Shown here piece after piece: positions 50,091-61,297 of a stretch of DNA of 64,000 nucleotides. The DNA is from Leucocoprinus leucothites (Eukaryota; Basidiomycota; Agaricomycetes; Agaricales; Agaricaceae), in the NCBI GenBank assembly GCA_013368445.1, contig JAACJO010000003.1, positions 434,001 to 498,000 on the forward strand, given 5' to 3'. A model generated the notes under the pieces. That model was not told where the DNA came from and searched no databases. It worked only from the letters and a program-made list of their open reading frames with translations. Each line of letters begins with the position of its first letter. Positions within the stretch are counted from its first letter, which is position 1. The translations under genes were made by a program, and so were the position numbers.

Positions 50091-50891
50091 TGTATTGTAT
50101 TTCTGTTCATTTTCTCACTTCTGAGCATCATTGTCACTGAACGAATTACTTTCATTACCTATGGTAGAAGGATACCATGCATGTAATTTTATAACTTTCG
50201 CGGTGGACTGTATGTAATAGTTATATATAATAAACACCGGAGCACATGTCAGTCATATACTGTAAGGAGTAAGTAATTGCGTACAAAGAACGGACGGTCA
50301 TCAGCTGTGTTTTCAAAAATCCAAATGGGCCGTCAGAGACATCACGGGTGTCGCCTGGCTTCCAACAATGTCCCGGAATGCAGACCAAAAAAATAGAGTT
50401 CGTCTATACGCAGTCAGGGATGAGCGCTAACGCTTGAGCGTAAAATAAGCCTGACTTTTCTTCATCAGAGGATGAAAGCAACCATCAGGTCTCAAACAGC
50501 TGCTTTCGCCACCACAATAGCTTGTCTAGACGCCACATCAGGTTACAGTTCCGATGGCCTCGTTCTCTTCGTCCTATTCACGCCGAAGCGGTATCAGCGG
50601 AATAGGAGATTGGTGGTAATGTATGGATATGTACAAATGACGCCAGTTTTATCCCAGAGGACCTGTTTACCCGCCTAATCCTACAACAGGCTCCTGGCTA
50701 TAGATCAGATGTCCGAAATAATAGATTGAAATAAATCAATGATGTGCGATGTATGTAAGTGTCGTGTAATTGGATGATTATCGTGAAAATAAGTGATGTC
50801 GTGATGTCATAAGTTAGCATGCAATGAGGTAATGGAGCAGTGCGGACGTCGTGTCGTTGAAGTTGTGATGATCTGAGATGCGGTGCTGTAT
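50091..50891. other. Intergenic, no gene seen
   Basis: About 800 bp between two minus-strand genes. Small open frames (for example 50,472-50,678 plus) have no supporting features. It probably holds the promoter of the unrecognised gene and the 3' end of the transporter transcript. Confidence 0.5.
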
Positions 50892-52782
50892 TCACACTTT
50901 TGCGAGGAGTTGCTTTTCAACTGAGAGTCTCGCACCCCAGATTCCAAGGGAGCCAAAAATGACAGTGCACCCAGAGAATACAATCATACCCTGATACGAG
51001 TGTGAGCTACTATGTGCGAGGAGTGCACCTCCGGCTGGATTCCCCAGTAGTGACCTGTTAATATCAAAAAACTATTCGGTTAGCCAATTATTGACAATCA
51101 GTAAGAGAGGGGCTAAGACGGTAATGAAATGAGGTAAAGTGGCCGAAAGACGAAATCGGCGCTCCCAGGCTAGAAGCCCGAAGATAAAAGAGCCTGAACA
51201 GATTGGAATGAAGCAGGGTACGTCTAGTGCCGAAGAGTGAGGCCCATGAATGATTGAATCGGAAAGGACTATTTATAATCATTCCTCATCGTGGTTGTCA
51301 TAGCCATTGACGACAGTGGGCGGGGTGGAGGCGAAAGCGAATAGAACACTCACGGAACGGAGATCACACTGTATAACATCCCCATCCTCGTTCCCACCTG
51401 TCCCCTTTCCGAAATACGGGCAATCGAAGGCGTGAGGACGGAGATAAAGGCACCTGACAAGAACCCGTAGACAGTGGCAAAAACCATAAGGCCAGCCAAG
51501 TCCCGCACGTTAAACCACAGAGCAAGCGTTGCGAGGCCGGAGAGGAACGCGGCAGGCGTGAGGAGGTTGAAGTGCCCGATGGTATCGGAAATGTAGGCCG
51601 GCGCAATGCGTCCGAATATACCCCCTGCATTCATGGCCGAGAGCACGTAGAACGCGAGTTTTGGTGATATATTGAGGTGTTCAGCAAATTCCACGACGTA
51701 AAAGAACGGGATGTATAGACCTTTCTTGAGTTTAGGATGGGCCTCGCTACTGCTCCGTAAGTGAAGTCACGTACCGAGTGCTACGAAGCTGCTTCCGAGG
51801 GCCAAGAGCGAAAACCGAGGATCTTTGAACGCTGTCAAGTCAACGTAAGGACCTGATTTTCTAGATCGCTCGCAAGCGGGGCTGGCATTATTCTTGTCCA
51901 CTCGCTGATTATTCCTGATTGTCAGAGTCGCCAGAACACAACCCGTCCCGCTAACCAAAGCTGAAACCCTCACTCCCCACGCAAATCCAATTCTCTCAAA
52001 CAGATGCTGGAGCATGATCGGATACACTACACCACCTGTACACCACGTTCAACTCTCCTCAGAGCGGTGAGGACGGTAGTTTGACTTACCTACACTCGAA
52101 CCTGCTGCTGCGATCCCCAGAGCAGTGGCACGATACTCACAAAAATGGGTCGTGATACTTGCAAGTGCCGGGTAAAACCTGCAATCTCAAGTCAACCTTC
52201 CCGCTTCTGCTTCGAAAGATAAAGTGGAAGCTTACATTAGAGCTACCCCGAAGCCAAAAAGGAGCCCTTGTACAAGAATATACTGCCAATACACCACTGA
52301 GATGCTCGTCAACACAAGGCTTAGGGTGAAGAGTAAAGTGCCAGCGATCAGAAGTCTAGTCGGTCCATAAGCGTCAAAACAGCGGCCAATCGGTGCACCC
52401 TAGAAAGCTTGATCAGCGTTTGAGTTCGGAGATCTGGAGAAGTAGAGCTTACTGCGAGGAAGAAGATGAGGAGCTGCAGTGAGCCTATCCAGGATATGGC
52501 AGACTGTGACATTTGGCTGAGTTGATGGCTTGAATACCACGCCTGGAACGTGCCAAACGCATTCATGTGTCCGAAAGTGACTAGGAGAGACATAAAGGCG
52601 CCAAATACAGTCATGTATCCTGTGAACCCAGGGCGTTCCTCTACATTAGGCGCTTTTTGTGTCCAGCAACGTGATCGCAGTGTCTCCGAGGCTATAGAGT
52701 CCGAGGGTGCAGCGGTACTTGAAATGGTGGAAACTGGTTCAACAGTACTGGGCGCCGAATCGCTCTTCTCATGGTCGTACAT
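50892..52782 (-). CDS. MFS transporter, monocarboxylate-permease-like
   Basis: Six exons: 52,782-52,453; 52,399-52,236; 52,178-52,090; 52,035-51,775; 51,720-51,354; 51,054-50,892, giving 457 residues. The cytosolic N-terminus is Ser/Thr-rich (about 50 residues). Next comes GYMTVFGAFMSLLVTFGHMNAFG (helix 1), typical of the fungal MCT/MCH branch of the major facilitator superfamily. About 12 hydrophobic segments follow, with a central hydrophilic loop around residues 230-260 (RNNQRVDKNNASPACERSRK). The second half has MNAGGIFGRIAPAYISD, which matches the conserved G-x-x-x-G-R loop. The C-terminus is SVEKQLLAKV. Plasma-membrane transport of monocarboxylates or riboflavin is known in this branch. 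The substrate here cannot be read from the sequence. Confidence 0.88.
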
Positions 52783-54354
52783 TTGTGCGACTAGAGTAAA
52801 GGCGCTCAGGCGAAGGGGGGTGTCAGAGGAGGTGGCGGGGGGAGTTCGTTCAACAGAGCCGTCGAAAAGCTCTTATAGGGATGACAGGTATCAATCTAGA
52901 TATGATGTGTATTTGGGACGTCCACATATGCAGAATGAAAGCTCGATCACGGATATAACCGCTGTAGTTAGTATACGAGACCTTCGCAATCAACAGTCTC
53001 TTGAACGACAAGATCGTAGTGGATGTGACGTAAGGGCGTGTCTTCTCCTTGTGTCCAGGGCAGTACCTTCAGATGCAGGTGCTGGAGGATATAATTGTAA
53101 ATGTTCGATGACTCGAGGCACTAATTCAAGTCGGATGTGCTGTCTGAGACTCTGGCATTAAGGGAGGTTATTAGAATCAGCCGAACGTCTCGGAGCTGCG
53201 GGTCACACTTACATATTGCATGCATACCAGCACCATCGAAGAATGCTGCCATGTTCATAATTTGGCATATCATTATTATGTTGGAACTTTGTTTGTTAGA
53301 GAAGAGAGGCCAGTTCTGGCTGCCGGTTCATAGAGATACTTTGCACAGCCTAAACCCAGCGGAACCGAAGTCCAACAGCTCAAAGTGAGTTAAGTCGTCT
53401 CGATGTTAGGCGGAAACCGTGGCAGCGTATGTGGAGCTGATGGCGGTTGCATACTTTGAACGACGTGAGAAAATCGGGTGGTGTGTAAGGAGAATTAGCT
53501 CTGGCATCAGGAGGCCGTGAGTTTGAAAAGAACAGGGCATATATCCACGATGCGCGAAAAGTGCACGCTACCGCCGAGGCCTCCGAAGGGCCGTAGAGAC
53601 TAAACGCAGGAAGGAAATATTAAAGAGTAAAATGGTGTGTAGCAGTAATGATGGAAGAAGATGGGGAGCACTGGTCGCGATACTCGAGGAAATTAGTAAT
53701 CAGAAAAATGGAAGAGAAGGGGGCGGGTGTAGTCCATTTGGAGTAAAGGAGGGGCGGAACATGGCAGAATGATGGACTGCGAACCGTCACCCGACAACCC
53801 TACAATCCTGTCATTGATTGGTTTTCAGGCAACATAGTATCCAATAATGAGTCTCACTGATTGATTAGATGCATTATGGCATTATTACCCAACAGCGTGG
53901 GTCCATGATAGTCATAGCAATGTGAAGGGAAATCCATTCACCATGTCTAATAAGCGCCCTGAAAGACAATCATAATCTATTTCTAGCTTTCTCCTTTAGA
54001 GGCAACCATCGTCGTGGGAGAGAATCCGTAGGGTTTTAAGGCATGAGAGGATATGCTTATTATTGAAATAGAGGCGTCAAACTTTGGTGGAGTTCAGAGC
54101 GCTCCGAGAAGGACTCTGAGTTACCGGAGCCTCGATGATAAAGGTGATGAAATTCGCGCTGCATCGGATGGAGATGGGGATGTGGATGGAACGATGGCTG
54201 GTGTTGCAAATAAAGATATATATTGTTGCTCTTCCCATTGTCTTGAACGTTGGTGTATCTCATCTGTAACGGAAAGTCTGCGAGGGATAAACTACAAGCA
54301 GCTTGATGGTAGTTCCAGATCAATCGTTAAACACAAAACACATACGATGCGTTA
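52783..54354. other. Long intergenic segment, no gene recognised
   Basis: About 1.57 kb upstream of the transporter. Plus-strand open frames at 52,550-53,161 and 54,053-54,403 overlap neighbouring genes and have no domain or codon pattern that I trust. It presumably contains the transporter promoter. Confidence 0.45.
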
Positions 54355-55161
54355 TCATTCGCGTTCGGTGGGCGGCAAGCGCGAAGCCTTCAGCATACGA
54401 TAACGTGCAATGGCTTTCTCCCGCTCCTGTTCCATCATTGACTTCTGGGCCATTGACAAGATCCCTTCTCGTTTAGCACCAGTCCCAGCGTGCTTGGCAC
54501 CTCGAGGGGTTTTCTTGAACTCCGGGGGTGCATGAGCGATATCATTCAATCGCCGTGGAGCCGATGTTGATAGCTCTGCAAACTCCTTTGGCCTTTCGGT
54601 GTTGTTGTCGTTCTTTGGACCCTTTGGCTCCAAGCCTGAAGGAGGTGGAGGGGATTGACCACGAGATTTATGGCCAGTAGCCGATCTGGATGGCTCCGGA
54701 AGACTAGCAAAGGTCTTGCCCTTCTTTCCGGATACAAGCTCGGCGTTGCGCGCCTTTCGTTCCACGGCTTTAGATGTCTGGACGGCGGATCGAACCATGG
54801 GACGCATGTCATCTTCGACCCTCCTATAGTGAAGTAATAGCCTTTGAGTGCACCGAAGTTCTTGTACATAAGTTGAGAATGTATACCTGTAGAAATGTTG
54901 GATCGATTCTCCCGGCTTGATCTTGAGTTGGAAGTCTTCAGTCTTCTGCCGTTTGCGTTTGTCCTTGTCATCGTCCCCTGCTTGCTCCCACTTCCGTTTC
55001 TTCTTGTAAGCTTCTCGTATTTTCGAAGCGTTCAGAACTCGTGCTACAGATTTTGGAATGGCCTCGTTACTGATAGATTCCTTCCTAGGCGCGTGATTTG
55101 AGCCTCTGTATTCGAGGGTCCATAAGTGTTGAGCAGGTAATAGTACTCGTGCAGAAGACAT
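54355..55161 (-). CDS. CCDC137-like nucleolar protein
   Basis: Two exons, 55,161-54,887 and 54,823-54,355, with a 63-bp intron (GTATAC...CTATAG); 247 residues. Recognisable blocks: IPKSVARVLNASKIREAYKK with a basic run (KKKRKWEQAG...DKRKRQK), LKIKPGESIQHFYRRVEDDMRP, APRRLNDIAHAPPEF, and a C-terminal GILSMAQKSMMEQEREKAIARYR. The order GES-x-x-x-F-x-R, APPE, then E-x-E-R-x-x-A-x-x-x-Y-R matches the coiled-coil protein CCDC137, a nucleolar/chromosome-periphery protein in animals. The fungal role is uncharacterised; a part in ribosome biogenesis is an inference from the basic composition. Confidence 0.75.
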   Translation of the reverse strand: MSSARVLLPAQHLWTLEYRGSNHAPRKESISNEAIPKSVARVLNASKIREAYKKKRKWEQAGDDDKDKRKRQKTEDFQLKIKPGESIQHFYRYTFSTYVQELRCTQRLLLHYRRVEDDMRPMVRSAVQTSKAVERKARNAELVSGKKGKTFASLPEPSRSATGHKSRGQSPPPPSGLEPKGPKNDNNTERPKEFAELSTSAPRRLNDIAHAPPEFKKTPRGAKHAGTGAKREGILSMAQKSMMEQEREKAIARYRMLKASRLPPTERE

Positions 55162-56124
55162 ACTCTTGTTTACGTTGTTCCTCGCGGGCCGAGCGCTTTG
55201 CCCTTTTATGAGGCATCAGTAGTGAGAGTCAGAGAAGAGCCTAGAGTAGCTTAGTAAGGGGTAGATCCTGTGGTCACATTTTGTGAAGATGCCTGTTCGA
55301 GGAGAGGTTTTCACGACCTGTTTGTCCCAGATTGCCACCAACGTTTTATGCAAATAATCGTCAATAATACTCTAATTATTTCAAGTTGATTGGCCATCTG
55401 GCTCTGGCTCTTTCAAGTTTAACCTGGTAGGGAAAGCATACCCAAGTCCTCTAATTAAGCCAAAACAACTCTCTGTATTTTCCTTGATATATCAGCGCTC
55501 AGTTCTGGGACGTTCCTTGATTATTTGTTGGTTTTAGAGGCTTGATCGATACATATTCCTCCAGAAATATCGGCCGACATCATGTGTATTGGCCCTTGCG
55601 AATGTATCACCTCTGCGAAAGTCTAGCATCCCCCATCCCCGTCATCCTAGCAACAGGTGAATTTCGATTCACCGACGCCGTATTCCGTGAAGTTATTCTT
55701 GTCTGTGGTGCCAGTTCACATGACTCAACTCAACTTCGCCTTCTATCATACGGCCGAAATCTGCGTCAGCCAGATAATTATATAGCTCTAATTCAGGGGT
55801 CAGCAGAAGCTATACTTGCCACGTACCAAATGTAAGGAGGTTTTGCAGCCTAATGAATCCATTCTGATTCTGATCACCCGTCAAAACAGGACCTTTGTCA
55901 CTCCGAAGCCTTGCGCTGGGCCTATCATCTTTGGACCTGATGGAAATAAACTCTGCAGCAGCATGGTCAGTGTTCTCCCTCATCCCGTTCCATGCTATCT
56001 TGCGGGACAGTATCATTATTGGTCCAGCAAACGGTCCTTCTTGTACACCTGACCTTCTCGCTGGCGGTCTGACTGTTCAGTTGGAGAGATATAAGTCAGG
56101 GAGGAGCATTCCGTTCACATTGTC
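55162..56124. other. Intergenic with a TATA box for the carboxypeptidase
   Basis: No convincing gene; an open frame at 55,542-55,835 (plus) has no recognisable features. TATAAG at 56,090-56,095 lies 30 bp before the carboxypeptidase ATG. Confidence 0.5.
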
Positions 56125-58269
56125 ATGAAATTATCCTTGCTCTCTATTGTAACTCTTATCCCTTCCACCGTCTATGCTGGTCAGATACCGATCATAGACG
56201 GTATCGTTGGAGGAACTAGGAATGCGACAAACAGGACCAAGCCTTCCACTTTCCACTCGTCGGCAGTAACTCCTGGAAAGCTCCGCTACAAGGAGAACTC
56301 AGGCGTTTGTGGTATGTAATTCGGTGCAATACCTAAAGCGATGCCTTACTCGTTTACCTTAGAAACTACACCTGGCGTGAATCAGGTATCAGGCTACGGT
56401 GATGTATCCGCAACTACGAGTCTCTGGTAAGAATTATCTGTTTTTCTCACTCTAAGCACTAGTAAAAGGAGCCCGTAACTCAGGTTCTGGTTTTTCGAGT
56501 CTCGGAGCAACCCGGACACCGCACCGCTTGCCCTTTGGTTCAACGGTGGGGTACGTTAATATCCACTATATAACAATACACTGTTTAGTCCTTATACTTG
56601 TTTAGCCTGGTAGTTCTAGTATGCTTGGTCTACTTCAAGAGCTCGGCCCATGTCGCATCACCAATGATAGTAGTTCTGTAACGCTTAATCCATTCTCCTG
56701 GAACAACGAAGCAAACGTGTTGTTTATCGACCAACCGGTCGGGGTCGGCTTCTCGCATGGGGACACCAGTACAGTCAGCACTTCTCAAGAGGCAGCTCGA
56801 GACATTTGGAAATTCATGCAAATCTTCTTCTCCGATTCACGCTTCGCCAAGTATCAAACAAATAACTTGGCTATCTGGACAGAATCGTATGCTTATATTT
56901 AATATTTCAACGTGTTTCAACTCACGTTATGGCTTTGGTAGTTATGGAGGGCATTATGGACCTGCTTTTGCTGCGTAAGTGTTGCGACCTTGATTTCAGC
57001 GGGATGATAACCTGAACTTCTGTGACAGGTATTTCTTAGATCAGAACGCCGCCATTGCTAAAGGCACTGTATCCGGTACTAAGATGAACCTCAAAGTCCT
57101 TGGCATCGGTGACGGCCTGACCGTAAGCATAACCGTATACTTAGTACCCACACTCGTCGCGATTTACAGTGCGTCTCCAGGACCCTCTTCTTCAATACGA
57201 AGGGTACCTCACATACGCTAAAAGCAATCCGTACCACCCCCTCGTCTCCGCGACCGACCTCGCTCGTGCGGGTAATGCATGGTCATCTTCAGGTGGTTGC
57301 AGAGACCAGGTTCGTAAAGATGCTTTACACGAGGATAACTGCCGATTGAATCCTTCCCTTTAAACCAGATCGTGGACTGTTATAATTCAATCCCTGAGGG
57401 TGACGTTGACTTTACATGCACGCGTGCTCAAACATATTGCAACGCAAATATTCTTGGCCTCCTGGCAGGAGACTGGGATGTAAGTTAATATCACATTAAC
57501 CAATGAACGAAAATGACCTCAGTTTATGTAGGTCTACTACGTCCCGACCGCAAACCCCGATCCATACCCGCCGGATCTTACCAACTACTTAAGTTCAATT
57601 GCGTCCAAAATTGGAGCTGAGTCGACCTGGCAAGAGTCGAACATACTTATCTATGAGAATTTTGAAGTCGCAGGTAACGAAAATAATACTGCGGATTGGC
57701 TATATGTGTTGGGATGATATTTATCCGAGTCCATTTATAGGTGATTGGATGCGAAATTCTCGACCAGAGCTGGAAACCGTGATCAACGCTGGTGTAAATC
57801 TGACTTCCTGTCCATACTCTGATTTACATCCTGACGCCTGTCTTTATTCCTGATAGGTGAGGACGATCATCTATGATGGTGATGCAGTACGTCTCTGTCA
57901 TTCCTGAGTCTTCACGCAATCAAACTGATACTTGATCCAGGATTTCATCTTGAATTTTAACGGTGTCGAAGCAATGGTGGATGCGCTTGATACAAAATTC
58001 TCGTCTCTCTACAAATCCCAAAACTTCTCCACATTCAATGTCCGGGGTCAGTCCGCAGGCATGTATAAGAATGCCGGGACATTCTCCTACGTCCGCTTTT
58101 TCGGTGCTGGTCACGAGGTTCCTGCATATAAGGTGGGTGTAATATGCGTCTGTAGTTCCTACCACCTACTAAGCGGATATGTTTCAAGTGGGGCACGCTT
58201 GGTGTCGGAGAGGCTGCGGCGCAAATGTTCACTCAGATCATGAGGAACCAATCTCTTTCGTCGACTTGA
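56125..58269 (+). CDS. Secreted serine carboxypeptidase (peptidase S10)
   Basis: Thirteen exons: 56,125-56,311; 56,363-56,426; 56,484-56,550; 56,606-56,886; 56,942-56,974; 57,029-57,122; 57,181-57,309; 57,369-57,479; 57,532-57,673; 57,741-57,793; 57,857-57,886; 57,941-58,132; 58,189-58,269, giving 487 residues. A signal peptide (MKLSLLSIVTLIPSTVYAG) opens the protein. Substrate-binding FNGGPGSSS follows, then the catalytic serine in WTESYGGHYGP (Ser200, codon split TC/T by an intron), an aspartate of the YDGDADF motif (about 396-398), and His455 in GAGHEVPAYK. The charge-relay triad is complete. Several N-glycosylation sequons are present (NATN, NRT, NQS). It removes C-terminal amino acids at acid pH, outside the cell or in the vacuole. 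The length is normal for the family. Confidence 0.93.
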
Positions 58270-58762
58270 GTCAGGTTGACAGCCGGTGTTCCGGCAACTA
58301 CATATGTGTATTTGGGTCTTGTGATGTGATTACAGAAGCTTACGGTGGTGGCGTACACGCGCTTATATGATCTGACAATATAATCATTAGTGATCATGAT
58401 GAACCTTTTCCCGCCCTTCTCACCCAATGGAACCTCTCATTGAGGTGGTCTATCTTTACTCGTTACCTCTCCTAACCCAACATCTTTCCACAGTCAACCA
58501 CGACGGAAACTTCTTTTCATGGAATGAGAGCGTCAAAAGAGAAAGCCTGTGGGATTGTGTGGCACTCGAAGGGAAAGTTAACATAAACAGGGTGGATTGA
58601 AGTTTCCCCATCTACACACGACAGACATTCTCCCACCAGTCTTATCACCGTATATTGCTTAGCGCAAACGTGGTTTACAAGAAAACTTTCCGACGCGATC
58701 GGTCTCATATAAAGGCCAAGGCTACCAGTGTCCGAGACCGTAGCGCTCCTCAAACCTCTTCC
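58270..58762. promoter_or_regulatory. Intergenic with TATA box of the ThDP enzyme
   Basis: TATAAAG at 58,708-58,714, 49 bp before the chosen ATG at 58,763. This argues against an upstream in-frame ATG at 58,655. Nothing else was seen. Confidence 0.6.
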
Positions 58763-60967
58763 ATGTACACTGCATCTTCTATATTCCTCAAAGCTCTCGC
58801 GGACGCTGGGATCACGCATGCCTTTGTAAACTGGGGCTCAGATCATCCCGGGCTTCTGGAGGACCTTGAACGGCAGCGCGTTGAAAATGGCGGAACTGCT
58901 TTACAGATCGTAACCTGTCCGAACGAGATGGTCGCCTTAAGTGCTGCTCAAGGATATGGCCAGGTTGTTGGTAAGCCAGCCGCAGTAATCGTACATGTGG
59001 ACGTTGGAACGCAGGTATACTGAAATCTGCATCCACGAGGATGGCTTTATTCAACCATTCATTAGGCTCTAGCCGGTGCCGTGCACAACGTAGATCGTAG
59101 TCGAACTCCTGTTCTCATCTATGCAGGCGCCTCACCTTTCAGTTTCGAGAAGGAGCACAAGGGGACGCGGAATGAATGGATTATGTGGCTACAAGGTATT
59201 GTCTTCGTCGTTCTTGGCTACTTCCTTGACTTTTGACTGTTGCCTACTAGACATTCCCGACCAGTCAGCAATCGTCCGCCAATACATGCGTCATACTGCA
59301 CAGCTCAACAGTGCTGCAACCATACCTCATGCAGTCCGTAGAGGGCTTCAATTGTAAGAGAATACTGTATGAGTTGGAATGAACCACGCCTAACCGCTGA
59401 CACACTCTGAAGCGCAACCAGCGAACCCAAGGGTCCTGTCTACCTTTGGGCTCGCCGTGAAGTTATGGAAGAAGAAGTCGCTGATTCAACCTTCGATAAA
59501 ATCAATACAAGCATAGTGAAGTCGCCACCGATAGAAGCTGCTGCCCTATCCCCGAATGGTGAGCCTAGCGTTGGTTCCGTGCATTAATTAAAAGCTGATC
59601 GGGTCCGGAACAAAATATGAATGTTTCGGCATACCTGTCAGCCACTCGCAGGATCGTAACCGCTCTTCTCACTGCTCAGCAACCCCTCATCATCACTTCC
59701 CGACTCGGGCGAAACCCTCGCGCAGTACCACCGCTTCTCACGCTATCAAGTCTCCTTGCTATTCCCGTCATCTCAACTGTGCCACAAACGCTCAACTGCC
59801 CTTTTTCTCATCCTTACAACCTTGGGATCACCTACTTGGCACCAGGGACGCATACCTCCCATCTTGACTCTGCTGATGTTATCCTCGTGGTCGACTCTGA
59901 TCTTCCTTGGATACCAGGAAACCAAATGCCACAACCATCTGCTCGGATCTTCATCGTGGATGCTGGGGATCCTCTCCAGTCCGGCTTTGGGTATGCCAAT
60001 ACTCCCGCGGAGATGGTTTGCAGAGCGGACGCGGAAGTCGCTTTGACTCAATTATTCGAGTCTATCCGAGAAGCGACTGGTCAAGCTGTAGCTGTGGGAG
60101 AAGGCATTTTCGAAAGTAAGACAATACAACACAGAAGGAAGACCCTGAGCGAGGAGCACCAGAAGCAGATAGAATCGTGGGATGTTCAGGAAGCTGGATA
60201 TCCAGATAGCACTGGGGACTCAACTCTTTCTGTGTCGCACCTACTCGGTGCCCTCAGAAAAGGTATACAGGCCTTGACGCCTAGCAAGGGTAACAAGGTT
60301 TTATATCTAAACGAGAGTATAACCAATTTTTCGTTCGTATGGAGTCACTTGAGACCAGAGATCCCTGGTAATCTTCTGTCATCTGGAGGTTCTTCGTTGG
60401 GCTGGTCATTAGGTGCCGCAGTTGGGAGCTATCTTGGTGCAGAGGTAGTGGGAAAGGGTTATGAACTCTCCGTCGTCATTGTTGGTGACGGATCTTACAT
60501 GTTTGGCGTCCCTAGCAGTGCATTCTGGATGGCAAGAAAATATCAGACAGTGCGTAGGGATTTGACCTGGATACTTATACTTATCGCTAATACATTCCTT
60601 AAAGCCCTTCTTAACCATTGTCTTGAACAACGGAGGCTGGAGAGTATGTTTGATTCTTCTTGATGCTGATTGATAGTCGCTGATACGTTTGCGTTAGGCC
60701 CCAAAAGCATCAATGATGGGCGTTCATCCGACGGGCCTGGGAAGCAAAGCATCGATCCACGAGTTGACAACTGGTTTTGGACCTGATGTTCCGGATTACT
60801 CTCAAATAGCAGTTGCAGCATCCTCAGGTTGGGCCTGGGGGCGCAAAGTTGGTGTTGGTGAGTTCACGGGCCAGATGGCTCTGGAGAAAAGCATTGCGGA
60901 AGCTATCAGAGTTGTCTTGGAGGAGAAACGTTGTGCGGTGCTTGACTGTATACTAGCTGAACCATGA
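58763..60967 (+). CDS. Thiamine-diphosphate-dependent enzyme (acetolactate synthase / benzoylformate decarboxylase type)
   Basis: Seven exons: 58,763-59,014; 59,066-59,195; 59,251-59,353; 59,413-59,558; 59,642-60,549; 60,605-60,643; 60,698-60,967, giving 615 residues. The N-terminal domain holds the activating glutamate in VTCPNEMVALSAAQGY. A central FAD/NAD-like fold follows (IVTALLTAQQPLIITS onward). The C-terminal ThDP-binding motif is VGDGSYMFGVP...NNGGW (the GDG-x-NN signature), near residues 460-500. Enzymes of this superfamily join or decarboxylate 2-oxo acids. The catalytic branch cannot be settled from sequence alone: the N-terminal G-x-N-x-G-x-D-H is like that of uncharacterised fungal homologues, and nothing shows a mitochondrial transit peptide, so the branched-chain amino-acid enzyme is unlikely. 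Confidence 0.88.
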
Positions 60968-61297
60968 ACATTTGAACTATCAGTATTAGTGAAAATCACT
61001 GTCGTTTTGATAACTTCTGGATATACACGTTCACCCCTGAGAGTGGGTCTTGGCATGAGAGCCAGTGTAGTCAATGTTCAATCAATGCACCGCCCTCAGG
61101 TTTCTCTTTGCACATGGCGCAAGAAAACATTTTTACGTACGAAGTGCCTAGCCCTAGACTGTGGGACTCCATTTAAAGGTCAACTGAATTGGACAAAAAC
61201 GAACCGAGGCCCTTCGAGATCCACTGAGGCACCGCTTGTTGTCTCGATATAAAATCAAAGCCACAATGTCACACGGACCAAGTGTTTACTACGAACT
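60968..61297. promoter_or_regulatory. Promoter region of the DUF4139 gene
   Basis: 330 bp. TATAAAA at 61,248-61,254, 44 bp before the ATG at 61,298. No other element was recognised. Confidence 0.6.

Noticed and set aside
52550..53161. Plus-strand 203-codon frame
   Set aside because: It overlaps exon 1 of the transporter on the other strand and has no recognisable content.
58655..58762. Upstream in-frame start for the ThDP enzyme
   Set aside because: The TATA box at 58,708-58,714 lies after it, and the extra 36 residues look like leader sequence.
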